Shown here in pieces: positions 21,268-29,931 of a stretch of DNA of 64,000 nt. Under the pieces are notes generated by a model, which was given only the letters and a program-made list of their open reading frames with translations, searched no databases and had not been told where the DNA came from. Where the stretch lies: assembly GCA_963781785.1 (NCBI GenBank), contig CAWAHD010000005.1, positions 2,294,001 through 2,358,000 on the forward strand. Direction: 5' to 3'. The translations under genes were made by a program, and so were the position numbers. Numbering within the stretch: the stretch's first letter is position 1; every line of letters begins with the position of its first letter. This DNA is from CAWAHD01 sp963781785. GTDB lineage: Bacteria; Planctomycetota; Planctomycetia; Isosphaerales; Isosphaeraceae.

Positions 21268-21672
21268 GGCGTTCCGTTTTGGATCGCCGCACCGGCAGAA
21301 CACGCTTGTCAAGAGGCTCAGCCCGCACAGCGTGACAAAGCTCATTCAGGACCTGAGCGCTCTCGACCATGCGGTTTCGTGCCGTCGACTCGCCGTTCGT
21401 TGCCGCCCGACGAGGGAGAGGGCACGCCCGTCCTGGACGCACTGAAGCAGTGCCGGCGATCACCCCTCTTTCTTGCAACCGACCAGCACGCTATCCTCGC
21501 GGTTCGCATCCAACGTGGAAGTGCGGAACCGTGCATCGCGTAGGTCAGCGTCTCAGGCTGACGTCAGGCTAAAAAGTCTGACCTGGGCCTGTGTGAGTCT
21601 CTCCGCCGGTCCACTCTTCTCGCCGGCCGATTGGATCGTGCACTCCGTCACGAGCCAGAAAGGACATGGATC
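21268..21672. other. Intergenic with a degenerate palindromic repeat
   Basis: About 400 bases with no gene recognised. Around 21538-21585 is a decayed copy of the GTAGGTCAG...CTGAC palindrome family ('cgtaggtcagcgtctc' followed by 'aggctgacgtcaggct'). Confidence 0.5.
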
Positions 21673-23397
21673 ATGGTGCCTGTATTCCGTTCGGGGAGGG
21701 AGCAATCCCGACGCTTGACACGAGCCACGGTTTGGGGATTTCTGGCGGCGTTTTGGTCGTTGCAGATCGCGGCGGCGGCTGGGCCCGACGAGCGGTTTGT
21801 CGACCTCTCACTCCTCGTGGCGGCGGAGTACCCGTGCACCTGGCCGACCTTTCCGCCGTTCCAGATCAATCCCTACGAGCGCATCGGCCGGTTGAGCCCG
21901 TATCGTAGCGAGATCCTCACCCTCGACGGCAACACCGGCACGCAGCTCGATGTGCCTCCGCACTCGGTGACACCGCCCGAGTCGTCGCTGCCGAACGCCG
22001 GCCCGTTCGGGCGGACGTACACCGACGTCGTGCCCGCGTGGCAGTTCGGGGGGGAAGCCTGCGTGATTGACTGCCGCGACCTGCGAGACGGGGCTACCCT
22101 CGGCCACAGCGAACTGATCAAGAAAGAGCGGGTGATCGCCTGGGAGAAAGCCCATCGGCAACTGGGCCCCGGCGACGTCGTCTTGTTTAAGAGCGGATAC
22201 AGCGACGCGTACTACAAGCCGCTGCCCGAAGGGCGGCGATTCGGGGCTGACCCGGTCGAGGGCAAGTCGCCCGCCTGGCCCGATCCCGATCCCGAGTGCA
22301 TGGAATACCTGGCCACCCGCAACGTCATGTCCCTCGGAACCGACAGCGCGAGCATGGGCCCGCTGCCCGACCTGGCGGAACCGACCCATTACGCCGGCCT
22401 CAAGCACGGTATGATCTGGACCGAAAGCGCAACCGGGCTCGCAGCGCTGCCCGCGACCGGTGCGTTTTACTGCATGCTCAGCCCCAAATATGCCGGCGGA
22501 GCCTACAGCGAGGGTCGCGCCTTCGCGGTGGTCGGCGACCCGCTGGCCCGGCGGTTGATCGACTCGGCGCGCAAGAAGAACGTCGTCGATCTCTCCGTCG
22601 TGCTTGCTGAGGAGCGGCCCATCTCCTGGCCCGGGGCGGGTGTCGGCAATCATCGGCAGCCGTTTTTCACCATCCGGTTCGGCCTCAATCCCAACACGCG
22701 GACGCCGTTCGACATGCACATGCTGGACAGCCACTCGGGAACCCATCTGGTCCCCCCGTCGTACGCGCTGCCAGACGAAGGGTTCGATGACAAGACGTAC
22801 GCACCGGAAGTTCAAGCATGGCTCGCCGAGTACGAGAAGACGTACGGCCGTCGCGGCACCAGCGCCATCACGACCGACAGAGTGCCGATCTCACAGACCT
22901 GCGGCCCGGCCCGGGTGATCGACGTGCAGCATCTCGCTGGCACAACCAATCCCAAAGGCTGGCCCAAATCACCGGAAATCACCTCCGGCGACATTCAAAA
23001 CGACGAGAAGCAGAACGGTGAAATTCGGCCGGGCGACATCGTGATCTTCCACAGCGGATGGAGCGACCGGTTCGGCGTGCCTCTTCCGCTCGGGAAGGCC
23101 TGTCTCGAAGACCCACTCAACGGCAAGAGCGAAGGCTGGCCGGCGCCGGGACCGGACGCGATCTTTTACCTGGCCGGAAAGGGCGTGCGCTGCGTGGCCA
23201 CTGACGCTCCGACGCTCGGGGGCGCCGAACCCAAGCGCGCGCTTTTGACCTACTGGGCCCTCGGGAGCAAAAGGATGGCCGGCGTCGAGTACCTGACGCA
23301 CGTCGGCCAGATGCCGAAACACGCGTATTTCCTGTTTGCAGCCGTCAAGATCGCCGGTGGACACGGCGGACATGGCCGCGCAATCGCACTGTATTAG
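21673..23397 (+). CDS. Secreted protein with two cyclase (kynurenine formamidase-like) domains
   Basis: 574 residues from ATG 21673, with a signal peptide ('VWGFLAAFWSLQIAAAA'). Two tandem cyclase-family (PF04199) domains start at 'FVDLSLLVAAEYPCTWP' and 'VVDLSVVLAEERPISWPG'. The family metal site is HxGTHxDxPxH. The first copy reads 'NTGTQLDVPPH' (near residue 87), losing both early His but keeping Asp and the last His. The second reads 'HSGTHLVPPSY' (near residue 354), keeping the two His but losing Asp and the last His. Each half therefore keeps the ligands the other lacks. Catalytic activity is uncertain. Confidence 0.85.
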   Translation: MVPVFRSGREQSRRLTRATVWGFLAAFWSLQIAAAAGPDERFVDLSLLVAAEYPCTWPTFPPFQINPYERIGRLSPYRSEILTLDGNTGTQLDVPPHSVTPPESSLPNAGPFGRTYTDVVPAWQFGGEACVIDCRDLRDGATLGHSELIKKERVIAWEKAHRQLGPGDVVLFKSGYSDAYYKPLPEGRRFGADPVEGKSPAWPDPDPECMEYLATRNVMSLGTDSASMGPLPDLAEPTHYAGLKHGMIWTESATGLAALPATGAFYCMLSPKYAGGAYSEGRAFAVVGDPLARRLIDSARKKNVVDLSVVLAEERPISWPGAGVGNHRQPFFTIRFGLNPNTRTPFDMHMLDSHSGTHLVPPSYALPDEGFDDKTYAPEVQAWLAEYEKTYGRRGTSAITTDRVPISQTCGPARVIDVQHLAGTTNPKGWPKSPEITSGDIQNDEKQNGEIRPGDIVIFHSGWSDRFGVPLPLGKACLEDPLNGKSEGWPAPGPDAIFYLAGKGVRCVATDAPTLGGAEPKRALLTYWALGSKRMAGVEYLTHVGQMPKHAYFLFAAVKIAGGHGGHGRAIALY

Positions 23398-23588
23398 ACT
23401 CTCCGAACCGCAGCCCGCGTAAAACCCGTGGGTGATTTTGCCGTCCTTGCGATCCAAGGGTCGAATTGGTTGCAGCGGGAATATCCGCGGGCCTCCTGGG
23501 ATTTCAGCCAACTCTTGGCTAACATGTGCGAAGTTGCCGTTCGGAGCGATCCGAGCGGCGTTCCGATCCGGGACCACGGAGACGTAGC

Positions 23589-24629
23589 ATGTCAACCGAC
23601 AAACCCCCGACCACGCCGTATGCATATCCCGATCGTAGCGAACGGCTGATCCTGCTCGGTGTCATTCAGGTCTTGCTCGGTTGCCTCTGCGGGCTGATGG
23701 TCGTGATGATGGTCGGCCTCACCTTGATGGGGCCCCTGCTCAAGCAGCCGCAGGGCCCGGCAATGAATACTCAAATGCTGATACCAGCCATGATGGTGTA
23801 CCTCCCGCTGGCGGTGGCGCTCATCTGGCTGGGGACCGGTTTAATGCGCGCCCGGCGCTGGGCCTGGACCTTGACCGTTGTGCTGTCGTGGATGTGGCTG
23901 GTCGTGGGCGTCCTCGCGTTTGCCATGTTCGCGTTTTTCATGGCGCCGTCGATGTTCCCATCAATGGCTCAGCAGGCGAACATGCCCCGAGAAATGATGA
24001 TGATGATGGAGATCGTGGTCGGCGTGTTCCTCGCCTGTATTTATATTCTCCTGCCGGGAGTGTTTCTCGTCCTCTGCCACCACGAGTCCGTCCGTGCGAC
24101 CTGTCAGAGGCGAGATCCGAAGATCCCGTGGACCGACCGCTGTCCCATGCCGGTGCTCGCCTTGAGCATTACCCTGGGTATCTGGGTCCTGTCGTTCTTG
24201 TCTTCGGTCGTGGCGTACCGGGCGGTGATACCGATGTTCGGGGTTTTCATCTCGGGGGCGGCTGGCGCGGGGGTGATCCTGTTGATCGGACTCGCCCTTT
24301 TGTACCTTGCCTGGGGCACGTATCGGTTGCAGATGGCTGCCTGGTGGGGGACGCTGCTCTTTTTGATCGCGGGAACCGCGAATATGGCGATCACCTTCTC
24401 GCGGACTGATCTGATGGAGATGTACGAGAAGATAGGGATGCCGCCGGACCAGTTGGAACTGATCCGCAAGACCGGCGTCGCCCAATCGATGTCTCACTGG
24501 ATGCCGTGGATGGGCTTGGTGGGCGGAGCCGGGTTCCTGGTCTATCTGCTGTACGTGCACCGCTACTTTGTCAGCGGCGGCAAGGGAACGATGAGGTCGC
24601 ACTTGGAGTCAGATCATTCTTTGGAATAA
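23589..24629 (+). CDS. Polytopic membrane protein of unknown function
   Basis: 346 residues from ATG 23589 (GGAG upstream). I count about seven hydrophobic segments, including 'LGVIQVLLGCLCGLMVVMMV', 'LIPAMMVYLPLAVALIWL', 'LTVVLSWMWLVVGVLAFAMF', 'ILLPGVFLVLCHH' and 'AGAGVILLIGLALLYLAWGT'. A cytosolic segment with 'DPKIPWTDRCPMPVLALS' splits two membrane blocks, and a Met-rich stretch sits in the first half. It resembles planctomycete hypothetical proteins seen as single genes; no function can be assigned. Confidence 0.65.
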   Translation: MSTDKPPTTPYAYPDRSERLILLGVIQVLLGCLCGLMVVMMVGLTLMGPLLKQPQGPAMNTQMLIPAMMVYLPLAVALIWLGTGLMRARRWAWTLTVVLSWMWLVVGVLAFAMFAFFMAPSMFPSMAQQANMPREMMMMMEIVVGVFLACIYILLPGVFLVLCHHESVRATCQRRDPKIPWTDRCPMPVLALSITLGIWVLSFLSSVVAYRAVIPMFGVFISGAAGAGVILLIGLALLYLAWGTYRLQMAAWWGTLLFLIAGTANMAITFSRTDLMEMYEKIGMPPDQLELIRKTGVAQSMSHWMPWMGLVGGAGFLVYLLYVHRYFVSGGKGTMRSHLESDHSLE

Positions 24630-24656
24630 CATGAACGGACGCCAATTGTTCTGCCG

Positions 24657-25316
24657 TCACGTCTTCTCGGGCAGCCAGACGGTGCGCTCCGGCCGCTTGA
24701 TGACCCGCATCGCCGCCCAGCCCCCGACGAGCACGAGCAACACGACGCCGACTGCGACCGTGCCGGTGGGACCAAGGAGCTCGGCCACCCAGATCAAGAT
24801 CCGCTGCAAGCCGCGACGGCGGATACCTTGGACCTCAACTTCTTCACCGGCAGCGAGCTTTCCGGCGGATTGATAGACTCCAGCCCAGAACAACCCGCCG
24901 AGTCCTCCCAAGATCGCCGGAGGAAGCAGAGCCTCGATGACCCCAATTTCTTCCTGGCTCTGCTCAAAGGTGCGGCCGGATTGCTCGAGGATCGTCTGGA
25001 GGATCTCGCCGGCATTGGAGTCCCCCGTCGTATAGGCCAGCTTCTTCGAACCGTCCGCCCCGCCGTGAAGGGTCAAGGAGCTATTGCCCGGGCTCACTTC
25101 AGCCTTGCTGATCGTACGAGCATCGAGCGTGTCGACCGAATTTGCCCCCACGCTCGCAGGTGCCTGGCCCTGCTCGAGCGCTTCCAGAACACGCGCGACA
25201 TTGCGCTTCAAGGTCAGCACGTTGCCAGTCACTTTGAGCAGGTAGACCTCTTGAGCCTTGAGTACGAGTATGTAGGCCCACTTCTCCTCGGATTTCGACC
25301 AGATCTGCGACTCCAT
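24657..25316 (-). CDS. Hypothetical protein with C-terminal membrane anchor
   Basis: 219 residues from ATG 25316 ('MESQIWSKSEEKWAYILVLK'). The first ~110 residues are beta-rich and soluble-looking, with no Cys cluster. They are followed by 'LLPPAILGGLGGLFWAGVY' and 'GTVAVGVVLLVLVGGWAAM', two probable membrane segments, and a short basic tail. No family was recognised. It is convergent with the membrane protein gene at 23589-24629, the stops being 27 bases apart. Confidence 0.6.
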   Translation of the reverse strand: MESQIWSKSEEKWAYILVLKAQEVYLLKVTGNVLTLKRNVARVLEALEQGQAPASVGANSVDTLDARTISKAEVSPGNSSLTLHGGADGSKKLAYTTGDSNAGEILQTILEQSGRTFEQSQEEIGVIEALLPPAILGGLGGLFWAGVYQSAGKLAAGEEVEVQGIRRRGLQRILIWVAELLGPTGTVAVGVVLLVLVGGWAAMRVIKRPERTVWLPEKT

Positions 25317-25588
25317 TTTACGGATTCTCCACCAGTAGCCGCACCGACACGGGGGAGACAACTCCACCGCTCGATCTCCCGTTGCCGTGCTCAAATCGGA
25401 ATGTACGAGCAAGCATAGGTTACGGTGCGCTCGCACTCCGTGCAACAACTCGCCAGCACACCTTCGCGACGCGAGAGGCGACACTCGAATGGTCGAGCGA
25501 GTCAGACCCGGTTAACGGTTTCGTGCTGACGGATCAGCGAACCGGAGCCAACGTCGCTCCGAAAGTTTTGAGCGGCCCGATTCTGACT

Positions 25589-26113
25589 TCACGCTTTACC
25601 GAGCTTGAGCGCGACGACCTGCTTAACCCAGCGAGCGTGCCGCTTTTCGCCGGGAACGATGATCTGGAACGGGCCGTGCTTCTCGTCGAGCGGTTTTTTG
25701 TCGCGCCGATCGGCGATCAGGATCACACGGTCTGTGTAGGCAGGGTCCAGCTCCGGTAGCGCAAGACTCGCGCGATAATCGTCAGCGGCCTCGACCACCA
25801 GGTAGGTCGCGAGTGCCTTACCGCGAAGGTCTTGCCCGAACTTGACGCCCGCGGACTTGAGTACGTCGACGAGCGCAACCCCTTCATAGTCCGCCTCGGT
25901 GCCCTCGTGGTCCTTCGCGCGCACCGTTTGCCGAGGAAGCTTGCCAAACTCGAGCGGCGTCAGCTTGAGAGGCCGCTCGACCTCTCCCTTGACGGTGAGC
26001 ACGACATCCGTCGCTCGATCCTTCGCGGCCGATTGATCCTGGCCGGTGGCGCGGGAGTGCCCGGGCAACATCGCCAGGACCAGAAGAAGCCAGGTCGCCC
26101 TGGAACCCGTCAT
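25589..26113 (-). CDS. Secreted oxidoreductase molybdopterin-binding-domain protein
   Basis: 174 residues with a signal peptide ('WLLLVLAMLPGHSRA'). The remainder resembles the stand-alone molybdopterin-binding domain of sulfite-oxidase/YedY-like proteins: 'VVLTVKGEVERPLKLTPLEF', 'YEGVALVDVLKSAGV', 'LVVEAADDYRASLALPELDP' and 'GPFQIIVPGEKRHARWVKQV'. The family's cofactor-ligating Cys is not visible in this short form, so it may be a non-catalytic or accessory member. It acts outside the cytoplasm. Confidence 0.75.
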   Translation of the reverse strand: MTGSRATWLLLVLAMLPGHSRATGQDQSAAKDRATDVVLTVKGEVERPLKLTPLEFGKLPRQTVRAKDHEGTEADYEGVALVDVLKSAGVKFGQDLRGKALATYLVVEAADDYRASLALPELDPAYTDRVILIADRRDKKPLDEKHGPFQIIVPGEKRHARWVKQVVALKLGKA

Positions 26114-26227
26114 GATGTTCGATCTCCGGAGTGTGGCAGCGATGACACCTGGCGCGACGTGATCAGTGTATCCACCGGCTGCCCGACTGCCACTTCAATT
26201 GGTGTCAGTTCGTTTTATTGCGCAATC

Positions 26228-26266
26228 GGGGCCGGCTCATTTCATTGGCTAGAATGAGCCGGCCCC
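26228..26266 (-). terminator. Perfect 14-bp hairpin downstream of the glutaminase-fold gene
   Basis: GGGGCCGGCTCATT (26228-26241) pairs with AATGAGCCGGCCCC (26253-26266) around an 11-base loop. It lies downstream of the minus-strand gene ending at 26419. It is a strong stem without a T-tract, so it could be a terminator or a mobile palindrome. Confidence 0.5.
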
Positions 26267-26283
26267 CAATTATTCTCCGCTGG

Positions 26284-26304
26284 CCCCTCCTTCGCAAGGA
26301 GGGG
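26284..26304. repeat. Palindromic repeat of the CCTTCGCAAGG family
   Basis: CCCCTCCTT-CGC-AAGGAGGGG, a perfect palindrome. Related copies with longer C/G runs occur at 52984, 53047, 53158 and 56646. Confidence 0.75.
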
Positions 26305-26418
26305 AAAGGTAACGCTTGCCGCGGCGGACGAGAAAACGATTGCTGGCGCCGTCGTTCGATCACGAACCGCGGCATGAGGACATGAGCATGCTTCTTCCGC
26401 CTTCCGCTGACTTTTCTG

Positions 26419-27171
26419 TCAGCCGACCTTGGCCAGCGCAGGTGCGCTCTTGGTGGAGGCTGCTGCGGCCACGAAGGCTTCGATCAACTGCATGTCGAGG
26501 GAGATGTTGCCCTCGTTCTCGGGATGCCATTGCACGCCGGTGACCCACCACGAGTGATCCTTTCCCTCGAAAGCCTCGATCAGGCCGTCTGGGGCAACCG
26601 CCGCGACCCGGAAGATCGGAGCGAGCTTGCGCACGCCCTGATGATGGTAGCTGTTGACGCGAATCTCGCCCGGACCGTAAATGTCCTCGAGCCGGCTTCC
26701 CGGCTGCATGACCACGGTGTGCCGGTGAGGTCCCCCGTGCGGGTCGCGGTGCGGGATCGACTTCGGCATGTCTTCCGGAAGATGCAGAAACAGACCCCCG
26801 CCCGACACAACGTTCAATTCCTGCATGCCCAGGCCGATTCCCAGGACGGGCATGCGACGCTGTTGAACAACCTTGCAGAGCAGTCGATCGGCCAGCTCGC
26901 GACGCTCGGGCACGAGGGTCACCGACGGATGCGGCGACAGACCCATCTTGCGTGGGTCAAGGTCGTCACCCCCGGTCAACATCACTCCGTCCACTCGATC
27001 GAGGATCGGCGTGAGATCCGACTCCCGGATCAGCGGAGGAATGAATACCGGCAGCGCGTTCGCAGCGAGCAGGCACTCGAAGTAGCCGCTGTGCATGTAG
27101 CAGTGCGGCATGCGGCCCTTGGCCGAAGCGCAATAATCGGTATTGACGCCAATCAGAGGACGATACTTCAT
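26419..27171 (-). CDS. Class I glutaminase-fold protein (PuuD/peptidase C26 family) lacking the catalytic Cys
   Basis: 250 residues of the gamma-glutamyl-GABA hydrolase family. The fold signature is clear ('RPLIGVNTDY', 'GVMLTGGDDLDP', 'NVVSGGGLFLHLP', 'VNSYHHQGV', 'VTGVQWHPENEG'), including the His and Glu of the triad in 'WHPE'. The nucleophile motif, normally GICRGxQ, reads 'GIGLGMQ', so Cys is replaced by Gly113. It is therefore probably not a hydrolase by the usual mechanism. ATG 27171 is preferred over 27180 because GGAAGGG abuts the earlier ATG and is correctly spaced to the later one. Confidence 0.85.
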   Translation of the reverse strand: MKYRPLIGVNTDYCASAKGRMPHCYMHSGYFECLLAANALPVFIPPLIRESDLTPILDRVDGVMLTGGDDLDPRKMGLSPHPSVTLVPERRELADRLLCKVVQQRRMPVLGIGLGMQELNVVSGGGLFLHLPEDMPKSIPHRDPHGGPHRHTVVMQPGSRLEDIYGPGEIRVNSYHHQGVRKLAPIFRVAAVAPDGLIEAFEGKDHSWWVTGVQWHPENEGNISLDMQLIEAFVAAAASTKSAPALAKVG

Positions 27172-27579
27172 GGCTGCCATCCCTTCCTTGAAATGGACTC
27201 AGCAAGAATTCGACTGATCCTCTAGTCGCCTCGCAGCCTCGGCCGCAAGGTGGCTGGAGTCTACCGGCCTGCCTCCGCGAATTTCAAGAAAATTCCAGGA
27301 GAAATCGTGGATTTGCGGTGGGTTTCCCAGGTTCGGACGATTGGGAAGTCGACTGAGCGGAACCGGGCTTCCCAACCGTCACAACGGACCGGGAACAACG
27401 CTCGCAGGAGAACGAAGCCGCAGGGCAGCCATCATACGAGTCGTGCGGTGCGCACCCCGGAGCCGAGCGCGCGCGGGGAATTCACGACACGGAACGGCTG
27501 TTGGCGTCCCACCCCAGCCCGACATTTTCCTCGTCTTGCCGTGCCAAGGTGGGACTCGCGAGAGCAAGACCGGGAGAGC
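27172..27579. other. Intergenic, no gene recognised
   Basis: About 400 bases between two minus-strand genes. It contains a short inverted repeat (gggaagtc...gcttccc, near 27340-27375) but no recognisable gene. Confidence 0.4.
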
Positions 27580-29710
27580 TCACGTGCTGTACGGACCGAA
27601 GATGTCATCGTTGGAGGTGGTCGCGAGGTTGCCGGTTACCCTGGTCTTGCCTGTGAGGATGGTCGTGCCGCCGGCGATGTAAAGGCCGCCTCCCACGCCC
27701 TGGCCGCCACCCGAGCCGCCTGAGCCCAGGTTGAGCGTGATCAGTGTGTCGGTAAACGTGGTGGTGCCCAGCGTGTAGACGCCGCCGCCGTAACCGTCGC
27801 CACCGCCTGAGCCGCCGATGGCGCTGTTGCCCAGCACAATGCCCCCGATCACGTCGAGCGTCGAGGCGTCATCGGTTTCGATGCCTCCCCCAAGGCCCGT
27901 ACCGCCCATGCCCACGGTGCTGCCCTGCCCCCCCCGTCCGCCGACGGCGCTGTTGCCGGCGATCGTGGTGCCCGTGAGCGTCAAGGCCGAGCCTTGCTGG
28001 TTCGCGATGCCACCCCCATCGCCGTTGCCCCCGTTGCCGCCGACTCCAGCGGGAGCATCGCCGCCTTGCCCACCCACCGCGCTGTTTCCCGCGATTAGCC
28101 CACCCTGGATGTTCATATTCGATCCGGTCGCCCAGATCGCCCCACCGTCGGCCTCGGCGCCGGCGGCGCCGGCGAGTCCCTGGCTGGCGATGGCCTGGTT
28201 GCCGACGAAGCTGGAATCGCTGATGTTGACGGGAGAACCCACGTAAGCGGCCGCGCCGCCCGCGGTGAGCGTGAACACCCCTGCCGGCCCCGCCCCCCAT
28301 GACTGAGTTTCCCGAAAACACACAATCGCTGATCGTCGACGTGGGATTGGGTGCGAATGGGTTGCCGAAGAACGAGTTGACCGCTCCACCGATGGCGAAT
28401 AACGCACCCATCGGGCTCGCGCCGCTAACGGCTTGGTTGCCGAGGAACGAATCCGATGTCAAGTTGAGGGCGCAGGAGACCGCATAGACCGCCCCTCCGC
28501 TGCCCTCGTCTCCCGCGCCGTTTGCGCTGCTGCCCCCCACGGCCTGGTTGCCCAAAAACGTACTGCCGCCGATGTCGAGGGTGCCGTCGCCGTTTTCGAT
28601 CGCGCCCCCCTCGACGTTGGCCCCGCTTCCCGGGGCCCCGACGGCCCGATTGCCGGAAAACACACTATTCGTGATCGACTCGGTGACCGGGATCGCCCCG
28701 TTGTTCCAGTTGAGGGCGGTGGTCACGATGGCGCCGCCGGCGACCTGCTGGTAAGCGCCGTTGCTTTCCGCCTCGTTGTTGAGGAACTTGCTTGAATCGA
28801 TGGTCACGAATGCGGGGTCTCCGAAGATCGCGCCGCCTTCCGCCAAGCCTGGGCCGACGGCCTGGTTGTTCTCAAATGTGCTCCCGGTGACCGTCAGCGT
28901 CGATCCGAAGGTCGTATGGATAACTCCGCCGAGTGCATTGGAGCCGAGTGCCTGGTTATTCACGAATGTGCTGGAGGTGATTGTGGCGACGTCGGTGTTG
29001 AAGATCGCACCGCCTTGGTTGAAACCGCCTTCGGTGTCGTTGGCAAACCCGACCGAGTTCCCCGTGAACACGTCGTGCACCACGTTCAGGGTCTCGTTCC
29101 CACAGCAGCCGCTGTAAATCGCCCCGCCGATTCCACCGTCGCCAGGCGCCGAGTTGTCCTTCAGAACACTGTTAGAGATTGTCAATGCATCGAAGCTCAG
29201 GATGCCTCCTCCGCCACCGTAACCGTTGGAACTGGCGTTCCCGTCGGCGATAGTCAGCCCCGTGATACTCACGCTGTTCGGCGTGAACGAGGGCGAGGGA
29301 GGACTGGTCGGCGGCAGAACGCTGAAGAGCATGAAGTCCGTGTAGTTCCCGCCTCCGCTGATCGTCAGGTTGTCCGCGCCCGGCCCCTGGATGGTCAGGT
29401 CGATCATGTTGACCAAGAGCGGACCGCTGGTCAGGGTTGTGGTCCCATAGGCAGTCTTGGCGAAGTTGATGATCTCGCCGGAAGTCGCGTTGTTGATGGC
29501 GTCGCGCAGCGAGCCGGGCCCGCTGTCGCTCGTGTTCGTCACGGTCACGACACTGCTCAAGAGTGCACGCACTTCGAGTGCGTCGACGGTCGGTCGAAAC
29601 AGCGTCCCGCCCCCGCGCCACGCTTTGCGATTACTCCGAGCGGCTCGGTGCGCCCGTCGCTCGTCATGCCGATTGTTGGGTGTCAGTGGTCGAAAACCGA
29701 AGAAAGACAT
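27580..29710 (-). CDS. Secreted parallel beta-helix protein with LEPR-xLL-like N-terminus (frameshifted)
   Basis: About 710 residues. The N-terminus has an Arg-rich lead and 'VDALEVRALLSS', the LEPRxLL-type motif that opens many planctomycete giant secreted proteins, then 'DSGPGSLRDAINNATSGEII'. The body is a right-handed beta-helix of repeated 'SxFxxNxAxGxGGAI' turns. Near 28300 the frame changes ('GNSVMGGGAG' continues as 'AGVFTLTAGGAAAYV') and then reads to the stop at 27580 ('TTSNDDIFGPYST'). It is a paralogue of the adjacent upstream gene. It is likely exported and surface associated; no enzymatic site is visible. Confidence 0.75.
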
Positions 29711-29931
29711 GGTGTTACTCCGTCAACGATGACATGGAACGAGGCATTCGATGTGCACGCCCACCCTCATAGGCGCCGTGTGGGCGGATTTTGGCGCACG
29801 CCGACCTGGCACATCGAATTTCGACCCGATGTAAGAAACACGTGACTTCCCGTGGGAGGAAAAAGGATCACTCGCGACGCCGGCGATGGCAATGGGGCGG
29901 GCGTCGACCTCGCGAGCAAGGACCGGTGAGG

